64,000 nucleotides of DNA from Sesamum alatum (GCA_034509735.1 JACGWO010000012.1:5392367-5456366), one strand, 5' to 3'. Shown: positions 12,639-23,693, counted from the stretch's first letter. The notes: generated from the sequence alone by a model not told the origin. A program made the numbers and translations.

Positions 12639-12869
12639 TTTTGTAAAACTACACATACATCCCTAGAAATATCAACATTGTTACACGAATTATTTTTTTT
12701 ACTATCAAGGAAGATTTCTGTAATTACACAAAACATAGAGATGATTTGTATAAATAGAGTATAAATCATAGGATAAATATAAGTATCCAGAAAATTTAAA
12801 TAAAAAATGCAAAAAAAAATAAATTAATGAAATGGGGTATTTTACCCCATTTAATATAATAGGCGAAGC

Positions 12870-13085
12870 CGGGGTGGTTGACCCCAGCTTCAGCCTCGTT
12901 TTTACAAAATGCAGAAGCCGGGGTCAACGACCCCGACTTCCATGCCTGCAGAAGCCGGTCTGACTGACCACGGCTTCTGCATGCATGCAAACACTGCAGA
13001 AGCCATGGTCAGCGACAACGGCTTCTGCTGCATGCATGCAAACGCATGCTTTTTTGCATGCTTTTGCATGCATGTAGTGGGACGC
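12870..13085. repeat. Subterminal GC-rich hairpin repeats, left end
   Basis: Imperfect inverted and direct copies of GCAGAAGCCGGGGTC / GACCCCGACTTC recur at about 12872, 12908, 12948 and 12991, followed by repeated TGCATGCATGCAAAC. The right end (14735-14885) has the same design with CTGAAGCCGGGGTC and its inverse. They are probably binding or structural sites of this transposon family. Confidence 0.7.
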
Positions 13086-13129
13086 GTGCATGTAGCTTTT
13101 CATGCATGCGTCCCTTCGTCCTTTTCAGA

Positions 13130-13200
13130 TGCGCTTTAATGTGAAAGAAATCGATGTTTTTCAACATCGATTTTTTTTTTTGTATAAATACCTCCTTCGT
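13130..13200 (+). promoter_or_regulatory. Hairpin plus TATA-like box inside the PMD transposon
   Basis: An inverted repeat AATCGATG TTTTT CATCGATT (about 13148-13172) is followed by a T-run and TATAAATA at about 13182. It looks like a core promoter facing right, away from the PMD gene. No plus-strand coding sequence follows within a kilobase, so function is doubtful. Confidence 0.35.
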
Positions 13201-13554
13201 GTCTCACATTTGCAGCTCAAATTGCACAACAACATCCAACTTTTTTTTTCTTCCTTACTCTCTCGGGTGATTTCTTCTCCTTCATTTTTGGTGGAAAAGG
13301 TGGACGAAAATTGCTATAATTTTTGCATATTCAAAATAAAAGTAAGTTATCTTTACTGAAATTTTTGCATATCCAAAATGAAATGGATAGGCCACAAGTC
13401 CGTGCACGACAACAATATGATTAATACCTCATTTTCTTGCATACGGTCAAATATATCCCGAATGATACGCAACGCATTGTGTGCCGTATGCGTCTGGGAA
13501 ACATGACACGACCACCTAAAAAAATGGACAAATACAAAGCATTTAGACAAAATT

Positions 13555-14468
13555 TCAAGTTATACGATTACATATACGTAAAATGATAGTATACCTTGCG
13601 GCAAGTGGAGGCATCGGTAGAACATTTTCATCATCAATTATTTGAGGGCATATATCTAATTCTGTACTAGACTGAATTGGCGCTATAGTGGTAATATGAG
13701 CCCAGGCCCATATTTGGAGCAACTGCATAGCCCGACCTATATTTGCTTTCCCTTTTTGCGATGCTGTATACAACTCCCTGTACATATATGCCAACACCGC
13801 TGTACCCCAGTTTGAGGTACCATCTTCATGGATGTCCTCCATATGTCGCAAATACAACAACGACACCGAGTTACCATTAGGATCGGGAAAGAACATACCA
13901 CCAACGAGACACAGAGCACATACTCGTGCCTCTTGCAGCACTTCCTCCAAAGGGCTGTCGTCATCACACGTGTTGGCAATCAAACCAGTTATGCAAGACT
14001 GGTAGATTTAGCCGGGAGCCCTTAAATGCATCAGCCGCCGGAATAAATCCTAACATCTCAGCGAAGTATTGTTGCCATTCTGTAGTACTTCGTCATGTAT
14101 CTACTTCTGTGATTAGAGGCCCCTCAATCGGAAGAGGGTCCACAAAATGGCTATATCCTGTAGTGTAACAGTCACCTCACCAACGGGAAAATGGAAAGTA
14201 TGAGTCTCGAGTCTCCATCTTTCCACTAACGCGGTGATAAGGTGTTGGTCAATCTCAATATGATCACAGCGCATAACACCTAATAAATCCATATTTTGTA
14301 ATACTTGTAATACTCGAATATGACATGGGACCAATTGGAGAACCTGAAAAAATAAAATATCACCACACCTTACATTTAAAATGCTGTCCGGCTCTCTGCA
14401 CACATCTTCAGAATGATGTTTACTCTGCCCGTACAGCACACTACTATCGCGTGGACCAAAATGTGCCA
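13555..14468 (-). pseudogene. Plant mobile domain (PMD, MAIN-like / PP7-long-form-type) gene, broken
   Basis: From the ATG at 14468 the protein begins MAHFGPRDSSVLYGQ. It then shows the PMD landmarks HLITALVERWRLETHTFH, then GEVTVTLQDIAIL (about 14240-14140). After a frameshift near 14135 it reads LPIEGPLITEVDT, a TGA near 14098 and EWQQYFAEMLGF, then an FKGSRLNL stretch. A further frame change near 13985 leads into EVLQEARVCALCLVGGMFFP, then NSVSLLYLRHM and WGTAVLAYMYREL. PMD proteins are nuclear factors of unclear biochemical role, domesticated in plants as MAIN/MAIL1 and otherwise carried by transposons. Being enclosed by inverted repeats and broken, this copy is a transposon passenger. 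Confidence 0.8.
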
Positions 14469-14684
14469 TATTATATTTGGAATAATTTTTCAAAATAATG
14501 GTTGAAAATGAGAGGAGTTAAAAATATGGAAGTGTTTTGGGTGAAGTGTTGGATGAAAAAATAAGAGGTAAAATGTTGAAGGAGTTTGGGGAGGGGAAGA
14601 TATGATTGAATGGTTGATGAGGGATGTATTATATAGAAGTAGTTTGGGGAGGGGGAAGTCTCGGACCATTTCAAGAAAATTGAG

Positions 14685-14702
14685 TGGGGGGGGGGGGGGG
14701 GG
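14685..14702. repeat. Poly-G run
   Basis: About 18 consecutive G residues within the PMD transposon, right of the PMD pseudogene. Length is likely uncertain in any assembly. Confidence 0.9.
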
Positions 14703-14734
14703 TTTGAAAATGGGTCTCAGGTTGGGGGGTAAAA

Positions 14735-14885
14735 TGGGACGCAGAAGTTGCGTCCCATCAACCTACTGAAGCCGGGGTCAAACACCCCGGTTTCAGTAGG
14801 CACGGAAAGCCGGGTCGTACCCGGGTTCCGTGCATTTTTTGAATTCAAGGCTGAAAATCGGGATTAGTCAGCCCGATTTCGCCTA
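14735..14885. repeat. Subterminal GC-rich hairpin repeats, right end
   Basis: CTGAAGCCGGGGTC and CACCCCGGTTTCAG pair as one hairpin. GCACGGAAAGCCGGG and CCCGGGTTCCGTGC pair as a second. CTGAAAATCGGGAT and GCCCGATTTCG pair as a weaker third. This is the same architecture as the left end of the element. Confidence 0.7.
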
Positions 14886-15173
14886 TAAAATTAAATGGGG
14901 TAGAAATACCCCATTTTATTAATTTGTTTTTTGTATTTTTTTATTTAAATTTCCCTAAGTATCCCTTAAAAATATATAAGCTGTGAACTCAAAGTTCACA
15001 AAATAAGCTTAAGCTTGAGATTCTCGAGGAGATAATCCAATGAAGTAGGCTCAAGATTTTCTATTAAAAGTTGTGGATTCAAATCAGGTGCAAAAGTACG
15101 ACACATAAAGACCAACTATGGGTTTTTGCGGCAAAAAATACGATATGAGATAATTTATCCAACTATTAATTTC

Positions 15174-15876
15174 TAGGCTGTGTCTACCGGATCGTATTAT
15201 ATTAAATCATATTATAGTAGGTCCATACTATCTATTATATTAGTCTGTTTAATATTATCGCATAGTTTGTTTTACTTTGCATTGATTATATGGGTAATAG
15301 TTCGGAGATAAAAATAATAGGACATTTACCATCAACCACGTAAATCCGGATTGTATATATAATTACAAATTTGCCCATTGAATTTAATAACCATCACATC
15401 CATGTGGTTGTGTAATACATGCACCCATAATAAATGCAAAAACCATCTTTATAAGCAACAAATCTATGTAATTTATGGTGGAGTTTTTACCTTCTATTTA
15501 CAATGAATTTACCACGTCAATCTATGTAATTCACGCAACACAATAAATGCTCACCTACCACAATAAATGTCACCTACCAAATGTCAGCATATTCAGGATG
15601 AATGTCAGCGCAATTCAGTTCAATTTGAGGGGCAAGATAGACTTAAAACACACTCCTTACGAGGGCAATACATGAAGTAAAAGTTTGTAGAAAATTATGT
15701 AGGTCCCACGGACTAACAATATGGAACCTGAAAATTGAATTGCTACATTGAAAATAGCATGGGCTAGTAGCGGGCTTTTGCAAATAGTAGCAGGTCTGGA
15801 CTATTGCAAGTAAACATGTATAACACCCATATTAACCCGAATATAGGGGCTAATATGGGCCGATAAACACAGCCTA
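15174..15876. mobile_element. Small TIR element (MITE-like), about 700 bp
   Basis: The left end TAGGCTGTGTCTACCGG is inverted at the right end (minus strand TAGGCTGTGTTTATCGG). Flanking trinucleotides CTA/CTA would fit a 3-bp duplication as in PIF/Harbinger elements, but the end could be drawn elsewhere. There is no coding capacity inside. Confidence 0.6.
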
Positions 15877-16394
15877 AAGAAACTAAACCCATCGCGCACG
15901 TGCTAATTAAAGAAAAGAAAAAAGGGCTCAGAGCACATAAAGTTGACAGAGCTGCCCAAGGAGGGAAAGATGAACAATATCAACTCAGCTGCCTCAGTCG
16001 TTCTGAGAGTTCGGATTGCAGATTGTTTGGGAACCTAAAAAAGGAGAGTAGATCGTTGGGCTCGTTAGAATGGTCCCAACAAAGAACCCTATATTCTTAA
16101 ACCAATTTAAGTGAGATAGATCTCAGTAAGTGAAGCGTTGCTAAAAATAATAATGACGTAAAATGAACTAAAATAATTGTGGGTTTTTATAGGACCAAAT
16201 ATCTATACTTTTATGGGACCACGTGGTGTGATTTGGAGTTCCCAAGTACAGGATTATCAATGGTCCTGGTTTTCAGGGAATGAAAATCGCACACATCCTT
16301 GTCCTGTAAGGATATTTTGCTTTTATTTTTATTTCTTATTTTTAGGGGGGGGGGTATTTTTGGTCCTTTATGCTTTTATCACGGGTATATCTCC
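15877..16394. other. Spacer, nothing recognised
   Basis: About 520 bp. Short open frames on the plus strand (15900-16100 and from 16177) have no recognisable domain, and the second runs into repeat sequence. Confidence 0.6.
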
Positions 16395-16749
16395 ATCACA
16401 ATTCACATTCACATTTGAGATAGAGTTTGAAGTCCTCCAAATGCATTTTGGGATAAAGGCTCCTCTTGGTACACCTATAAATATATATAAAGGAAAAAAT
16501 GCAAACAACCCCCTGTCATATGCTTTATGTTCAAAATGCATCCCTATAAAAAAAATATCAAATTATCTCCTTATATTTTATAAAATAAAGCAAATTATCC
16601 CCCATAAATGGGTGGTGTAATGCACGCGACCCTATTGCGCTTTTGGGTTAATTTTTAAGAATGAAATATTAATTTAAATATATAATTATATATTATTATC
16701 TTATATATAATTAATATAAAGGAATAATATATTAATATTTATAGATAAT

Positions 16750-17488
16750 TGTTCATACAAAATTTTGTGTCTGCATAAATAATTCGAGACAAGAAAACAT
16801 ATGGACCAAATAATTTATTAATTTAAAATAAAAAGTTGTTACAATCTCTGTGGATAATTATCCCCTGATTCTTCTCTTCGAATTTCCATCCAAAGGCTTG
16901 ACGCTTGTTCTTTGATGTTGATGTGTAATCTCCTCCGAATTTATGGAACAAACTAGCGCTACATTGAAATTTGGTACCAAGGCCCTGAAGGATTTGATGT
17001 CGAGGAAGATTTGAAACCTTTGGTTGTAGATCTTTGTCGTGGCAGAGGGCCTTTGGACTTAGATCCCTTTAAATTTGTTGTGTGTGTATGGAGCGTTTCT
17101 TGTCTTGTGTTGTCTCCAATGTTTTACGTAATCCCTTAACTTGAGCGTTGGAGGTTCCTTTTTATAGGCGTGAGTAGGGCTTAAGAAGCTTGGGCTCACT
17201 TCCACTGGGCTTGATCACCGTGGGCTTTAACATGGACTAGTATTCTAATGGACTGCATTTTGAACATGTAATTGGCCCGATTCAGCTAACCCAAAATAAT
17301 AAATTTATATTTATTTTGGATCGACCTATAAAAATATATAAGTCCCAAATTTAATATGGCTTATGAATTTAATCCTTTTTTTACGATAAACCCAAATTTA
17401 TTATAGACTTTTATTTTGGAACCCAATTATCAGCCAATTTATTTGGGTTTATATTGATAATTTATTTCAAAATATTTCGATGTCAACA
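16750..17488 (-). mobile_element. Solo LTR, 739 bp, with 5-bp target duplication
   Basis: It starts TGTTCATAC and ends GTCAACA, the TG...CA ends of an LTR, and is flanked by ATAAT at 16745-16749 and 17489-17493. The other three duplicated units lack this segment and show the uninterrupted AT-rich site. A TATA-like CTATAAAAAGG on the minus strand near 17165 suggests the orientation. No internal retroelement domain remains, so it is a recombination product. Copia and gypsy cannot be told apart. Confidence 0.88.
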
Positions 17489-17519
17489 ATAATATATTAA
17501 TATATAAATAAAAATTAAA

Positions 17520-17905
17520 TAACTTTCATCCCTACCAACCCCGGCCCCTCCCCCACAACTTACCACCGACTCCCCATTCTCTCTTCCCTTTAGTTCTCAC
17601 TGCCTTTCTCCCCCCCTCTCTCCCGCGGTCCTCTGGGCTCCCCGTTGCCGCGTCCCCCTCCCGTTCTCTCTCGCCCCCTTCTGTCTCCGTAGTCGGCCCC
17701 TTCTCCCTCCATCGGTACCTTCCCGTGCCATTTCCCACTCCCCTTCCCTCCCCCGTCGCCATCGCCTCCCATCTCCACTCCGTCATCGTCGCTCCTGCTC
17801 TCCCTTCCGCGCCCCTCCCCTTCCCCTTCCCTCTCTCGTTGACGCCCCCCCTTCATCTTTGCCACTGTTTCCGCCTACGCTCTCTCTCTCTCTCTCTGTC
17901 TATAT
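17520..17905 (+). repeat. C/T-rich block with CT/TA microsatellite, unit 1
   Basis: Starts CTTTCATCCCTACCAACCCC and ends in (CT)n followed by (TA)n. Homologues lie at 20200-20640 (with a (TGTC)n run), 21335-21660 and 23290-23690. Serine/proline open frames on plus and Arg/Gly frames on minus arise from composition. Confidence 0.8.
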
Positions 17906-18040
17906 ATATATACAACTGTAATTATATATATAAATATATTACACATAATATATTTTAAATTAATATTTGCATAAATATATATTAGGTAAATTTTATAATT
18001 TTAAATTTAGATCGTTGATTTAAATCAAGTAAGATCAAAC

Positions 18041-18379
18041 CTTGATGGCCTAAATAATTTTGAGCTTATCAAAAACTTAAAGGTAAGCCAATACAGAGAT
18101 CACAACATCAATTTCCCCAAGCAGTTTGTCATGCTTGTCGATCCTTCCCTGCAAACACATTAGGGGTACTCACATGTGTCCACTCCACACATACACTAAT
18201 GTCGATATATAATTAAAAAAATAATAATAAGTGGGGATGTACCTACTTTGACTATGATAACACCTATGGATTGGAAGTGATTGAACATTTGAGTTTTGTT
18301 GGAGTTAGGCCTTGAGAAACCATAAGTGGGATGTCCCTCCAAATATAAGGATTTTGCTCTCACTTTTCTCTATTGTCAT
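18041..18379 (-). pseudogene. Reductase copy B, exons 1-2 only
   Basis: Exon 1 (18379-18247) starts at ATG but lacks the segment coding GYIG through the helix that follows, because TATTTGGAGG is joined directly to GGACATCCCAC. Exon 2 (18148-18041) keeps the GCAG acceptor but has lost about 8 bases. The donor is GTAGGT. The TATA-like CTATAAAGG upstream is retained. No exon 3 or later exon follows, so only the 5' third of the gene was ever duplicated here. Confidence 0.8.
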
Positions 18380-18482
18380 TTTTTGCTTCTCTTGATTTCT
18401 CCTCAAGTGGGCTAGCTCTCCACAATTGTACCACCTTTATAGTCAATGCTGTTTAGATTTTGCTTTTTTACTTTGTTTTTAT

Positions 18483-19715
18483 TGAATAAAATACATAAAA
18501 CTCCCCTGTGTTTTGAAAAGTCAGTTAAGAATCTCCAAGTGTTTTAAAAATAGGCGAAAACCCCCCCTGAGTTTTTGTAAAAGTCAGCTCAATCGCCCCT
18601 CTCTGTTAAAAACACTAACGGCGTTAATTTTTTGACAAATTGAAAGTTATGCCCTTGCTTATTATATTTAATTCTTTATTTTAATGACTATTGGATCTTT
18701 ATTGATTATATTTGAGTCGTTAATCTAATCAATTAATCTTAACTGTTAGATCTTAAATTTACAAAAAAAAAAAAAAATTAATGATTAGATTTAATTAATT
18801 AAAAATATATTCTATAAAGAATAAATATTATTATTTAATAAAATAAATTCAAAACCAAACACCCCTGCCCCCACCCCCCCTCCCCACCACCGCCCCTCCC
18901 ACCCCCTGCCACCCAAGGGGACGACGGCGACGCCATCGTCCCGATGGCGACCGCGGACGTCGCCCATCAGGTACACAGAAGGGGGTGACGGCGCCGGCTG
19001 TCACCCAGGGTCTCCTTTCTTTCTTTCTTTTTTTTTTTTTTTTTTTTTTTAAACTTTTTAGTTTCGGTTTTTTAATTTAAAAATAACTTCAAATTTAAAT
19101 TAATAAAATTTAAAGTAATTCATTTAAATATTTTTAAATTTAAAATAATTAAAAAAGTGTTAAATTTTAGTTTTAATACTTAATGGTTTTAATTTTAGTA
19201 TTATTTGTAGTAAATAAAGATAATTTATTTAAATAGTTTTAATTAAATAATAATTTAAAATTAATAATATATAATTTTTATAATTCATTAATATTTATAT
19301 TTGTCAAGATATTTAAATATAAAAAATAAATTTACTTTATTAATCTTTTTATTATGATATTAATTTGATATTTCAATTTAAATTATAAATTTTCAAAATT
19401 TTATACTTTTTTATATTTTTAAGTAAATATATTTAAAAAAATATTTAATTACATGAAAATGTATAAAAAGAAAAAGTACTTAAAACAAGTCAAAAATGCA
19501 CTTAGTCAAACATATAGACCCCATAAGCGTACTTTTGTCAAAATTGCATAAAAAAGGCAAAAAAATGGCTAGAAATCACCCTTGCACGCACAACACACGC
19601 GTTTAGTACACCTTCCGCTAATTCATGATGAAAGGTGTATTTTTTGCTGACTTTTATAAAACACATGGGGATTTGTAGCCGTCTTTTCAAAACACAGGAA
19701 AGTAAAATGCATTTT
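18483..19715. mobile_element. Large foldback element, about 1.23 kb
   Basis: The left arm (ACTCCCCTGTGTTTTGAAAAGTC) is matched in inverse by the right arm near 19660-19700 (GTCTTTTCAAAACACAGG). The loop holds a GC-rich island (18850-19015) inside very AT-rich DNA. It separates duplicated units 1 and 2. T-rich flanks prevent a target duplication call. Confidence 0.65.
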
Positions 19716-20581
19716 AGCCTTTTTTTTTTTTTCTATGGAGGTTCTTGCCACTCTATCCACATGTGACATATGAGGGGTCAAATAAGGAAGGATAATATAT
19801 AGGGATAATTACACTATACATAACAATTCACATTTACATTTGAGATAGAGTTTGAAGTTTGCCAAACACATTTTGGGATAAAGACTCCTCTTGGAAGTAC
19901 ACCTATAAATATATAAAAAAAAATATATGTGCAAACAACCCCCTATGATATGCCATAGGAACAAAATACCCCACTTGGAAAAACAAATTTTAAATTACCT
20001 ACTTGTTTTTTCAATATAAAGCAAATTATCCCCCTTAAAAGGGTGGGTGTAATGCACACTCTCCTATTGTGCTTTTTGGTTAATTTTTAAGAATGAAATA
20101 TTAATTTATATTATGATTATATATTATTATTTGTATATATAATTAATATATTTAAATTATATATTAATATTTATATATAATATAATAATACATAAAAAAA
20201 AACCTTCATCCCTACCAATCCCCTCCCGCCCACAACTTACCACCGGCTCCCCCTTCTCTCCTCCCACTAGTTCCCGCTACCCTTTTTCCCCTCACTCCCC
20301 CCGCCTCTCTAGGCTCCCCGTCGCCGCCTCCCCCTCACTTTCTCCCTCTGCACCCCTCTCCCTCACCTTCTATCTCTGTCGTCGGCCCCTTCCCCTTCTA
20401 CTTCCATCTCACCTACCTTCCCCTGCCATTCCCACTCCCCTCCCCTCCCCCATCGCCATCGCCTCCGATCTCCCCTCCCTCACCAATGCTTCTGCTCTCC
20501 CTTCTGCGCCAGTCCCCTTCCCCTTCCCTCTCTCATCAACAACCCCCCTTCATCGTTGCCACTGCATCCGCCTGGTCTCTC

Positions 20582-20637
<56 letters not shown>

Positions 20638-20763
20638 ATTGTAATTATATATTATAAATATATTACATATAATACATTTTAAATTAATATTTGCATAAAT
20701 ATATATTAGGTAAATTTACAATTTTAAATTTAGACCCTTAATTTAAATTAAGTAAGATCAAAC

Positions 20764-20881
20764 CTTGACGGCCTGAATGATTTTGAGCTTAACAAGAACT
20801 TGAGGATAAGCCAATACAGACATCACGATATCAACTTCCCTAACCAGTGAAACAAGCTTGTCATGCTTGTCGATCCTTCCC
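20764..20881 (-). pseudogene. Reductase copy C, exon 2 only
   Basis: The segment reads from the K/GTTTGATC donor end through LAYPQ-like and VDIVMS-like codons to GGAAGGATCGACAAGCATG. At the acceptor it switches into the leader of the next unit (TTAGGTGGTTCTTGCC). The intron and exon 1 are therefore missing, and unit 2 is truncated exactly at the exon 2 acceptor region. Confidence 0.75.
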
Positions 20882-21802
20882 TAATTAGGTGGTTCTTGCC
20901 CCCTCATTCCACATGTGACAGATCAAGGGTCAAATAAGGAAGGATACTATTTATGGATAATTACACTACACATCACAATTCACATTCACATTTGAGATAG
21001 AGTGTGAAGTCCTCCAAATATATTTTGGGATAAACACTCCTCTTGGTAGTACACCTATAAATATAAAGGAAATAATGCAAGCAATCCCTGTGATATGTCA
21101 TATGTACAAAATACTCCCCAATCAAAAAAAATATCAAATTACCTCCTCGTATTTTTTAAAATAAAGCAAATTTCCCCTTTAAAAAGGTGGGTGTAATGCA
21201 CGCGCCCATATTATGCTTTTTGGTTAATTTTAAGAATAAAATATTAAATTATATATATAATTATATATAATTAATATAAATAAATAATATATTCATATTT
21301 ATATGTAATATATTAATATATAAATAAAAATAAAAACCTTCATCCCTACCAACCCCCTCCCCCCACGTCTCCCCCCTTCTGTCCTCCCTTTAGTTCCCGT
21401 TGCCCTTCTCCCCCTCACTCCCCCGTGCCTCTCTGGGCTCCTAATCACCGCCTCCTACTCCTCTTCTGCCTCTATCTCACCTACCTTCCCATGTCATTCC
21501 CACTCCTCTTTCGGTCATCCCTCCCGCGTCGCCATCGCCTCCTATCTCCCCTCCTCATCGTTGCTTCTGCTCTCCCTTCCGCTTCCTTCTCTCGTCGATG
21601 CCCTCCCTCCTTCATGGTTGCTACCGCTTTCGCCTGGTCTCTCTCTGTGTCTATATATATATATACACATACACATACACACATAATTGTGATTATATAT
21701 ATAAATATATTACATATAATATCTTTTAAATTAATAATTGCATAAATATATTGGATAAATCTACAATTTTAGACCGCTAATATAAATTAAGTAAGATCAA
21801 AC

Positions 21803-22156
21803 CTTGATGGCCTAAATGATTTTGAGCTGATCAAGAACTTGAGGATAAGCCAATTCAAAGATTACGATATCAGCTTCCCTAAACAGTGAAACAAGCTTGT
21901 CATACTTGTCGATCCTTCCCTGCAAACACATTAAGGGTACTCAAATATGTCCACTCCACACATACACTAATGTCGATATATCATTAAAAAAGAAAAATAA
22001 GTGGGGATGTACCTACTTTTACTATGATAACACCCATGGATTGAAAGTGATTGAACATTTGAGTTTTGTCGGAGTTAGGCCTTGAGAAAACATAAGTGGG
22101 ATGTCCCAATTTGATGCTTGATTTCACTGTGTAACTCCCATTGTATCCTTAGATAA

Positions 22157-22205
<49 letters not shown>

Positions 22206-22270
22206 TAATTCCCAGTGTATCCTGTCCCTCCAAATGTAAGGATTTTGCTCTCAGTTTTCTCTATTACCAT
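21803..22270 (-). pseudogene. Reductase copy D, exons 1-2 with insertion in exon 1
   Basis: Exon 2 is 21919-21803 with an intact GCAG acceptor. Exon 1 (22270-22017) starts at ATG and keeps FGGTGY, but is interrupted at about 22150-22206 by a (TAA)n run. The insertion is bracketed by a short duplication of the glycine-motif codons (GGATACACTGGGA on the minus strand). Copy E carries a shorter form of the same insertion. No downstream exons exist. Confidence 0.8.
22156..22204. repeat. (TAA)n microsatellite inside reductase exon 1 copy D
   Basis: About 16 trinucleotide units lying within a former coding exon. The equivalent place in copy E has only a short T/A-rich insert, so the array expanded after the D/E split or contracted in E. 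Confidence 0.9.
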
Positions 22271-22331
22271 TTTTTTGCTTCTTTAGATTTCTCCTCAAGT
22301 GGGCTAGCTCTCCACAATTGTACCACTTTTA

Positions 22332-22782
22332 GGGAAAATAACATATTTCGTTCAGTAATTTAGGATCTTCCCATTTTTGATCCCATTGATTACGGGATTC
22401 TCACTTTTGATTCCGTAATTTTTAAAAAGTAGCACTTTTATGTCACCTTTTCATTAATTTTTTTAACGAAAAACACCATGTGCTTAGCACGTGGCCATTA
22501 GGGCCTTTACACTTTTGGTCCCATATGTTATGGGATTCTCACTTTTCGTCTCATATGTTATGAAATTTTTACTTTTGGTCCCATAACTTTCAAAAAGTAA
22601 CACTTTTGGTTCCATGCACTTAACGGTCATGTGACACTTTCCGTTAAATATCTAACGGAAAGTGTCATGGGATCGAAAGTGCTACTTTTTCAAAGTTACA
22701 GGATTAAAAGTGAGAATTTCGTATTCAATGGGACCAAAAGTGGAAAGATCCTAAGTTATGGGATGAAAAATGCTATTTCCGC
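22332..22782. mobile_element. Foldback (Mutator-like) element, 451 bp, 9-bp duplication proven by empty sites
   Basis: The arms GGGAAAATAACATATTTCG (left) and GCGGAAATAGCATTTTTCA (right, minus strand) are inverted. The flanks are identical, CCACTTTTA, at 22323-22331 and 22783-22791. In paralogous copies B and E the same place reads CCACCTTTATAG without interruption, which is a natural empty site and confirms the ends. It sits just upstream of the copy D exon 1, separating the TATA-like box from the gene. Confidence 0.92.
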
Positions 22783-23657
22783 CCACTTTTATAGTCACTG
22801 CAATTTAATTTTATTTTTTATTTTTTTTTCTATGGAGGTGGCTCTTGCCCCCTCTATCAACATGTGAAAGATGAGAGGTCAAATAAGGAAGGATAATATA
22901 TCGGGATAATTACACTGCACATCACAATTCACATTTACATTTGAGATAGAATTTGAAGTCTTCCAGACACATTTTGGATAAAGATTCCTCTCGGAAGTAC
23001 ACCTATAAATATAAAAGAATTTGCAAGCGACTCCCTGTGATATGCTATATGTACAAAATACCCCCTTGGAAAAAAAATTAAATTACCACTTTGTATTTTT
23101 CAAAATAAAGCAAATTATCCCCCTTAAAATGGTGGGTGTAATGCATGCACCCCTATTGTGCTTTTTGATTAATTTATAAGAAAGAAATATTAATTAATAT
23201 ATGATTATATATTACTATTTATATATATAATTAATATAAGTAAATAATATATTAATATTTATATATAATATATTAATATATAAATAAAAACACCTTCATC
23301 CCTACCAACCCCTTCCCGCCCACATCTCACCACCGGCTCCCCCCTTGTCTCCTCCCTCTAGTTCCCGCTGCCCTTCTCCCCCTCACTCCCTCGCGCCTCT
23401 CTGGGCTCCCCCTCGCCGCCTCCCCCTCCCCTTCTCCCTCCACGCCCCCTTCCCTCCCCTTCTGTCCTCCCCTTCTCCCCTTCTCCCTCCATCTCACCTA
23501 CCTTCCCATGCCATTCCCACTCCTATCCCCTCCCCCGTGCCATCGCCTCCCATCTCCCCTCCCTCGTTATCACTTCTGGTCTCCCTTCCGTGCCCCTTCC
23601 CTTCCCCTTCCCTCTCTCATCGACACCCCCTTCATCGTTGCCACCGCGTCCGCCTGG

Positions 23658-23693
<36 letters not shown>

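Larger units (their letters stand above)
12772..14968 (-). mobile_element. TIR DNA transposon carrying a plant mobile domain gene (Mutator-like?)
   Basis: About 100-bp terminal inverted repeats: the left arm from about 12772 and the right arm ending about 14968 share AAATTTAAATAAAAAA, AAATTAAT and AATGGGGTAT, then ACCCCATTTAAT and ATAGGCGAA. Inside are GC-rich subterminal hairpins at both ends and a minus-strand plant mobile domain (PMD) pseudogene. PMD genes are known passengers of Mutator-like elements, which is why I suggest that superfamily. A clean 9-bp duplication could not be seen, and no MuDR-type transposase is present. Confidence 0.75.

Noticed and set aside
17532..17958. Arg/Gly-rich minus and Pro/Ser-rich plus open frames, and their relatives at 21.4 and 23.4 kb
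   Set aside because: They arise from the C/T-rich block repeated four times; frames are not conserved between copies.
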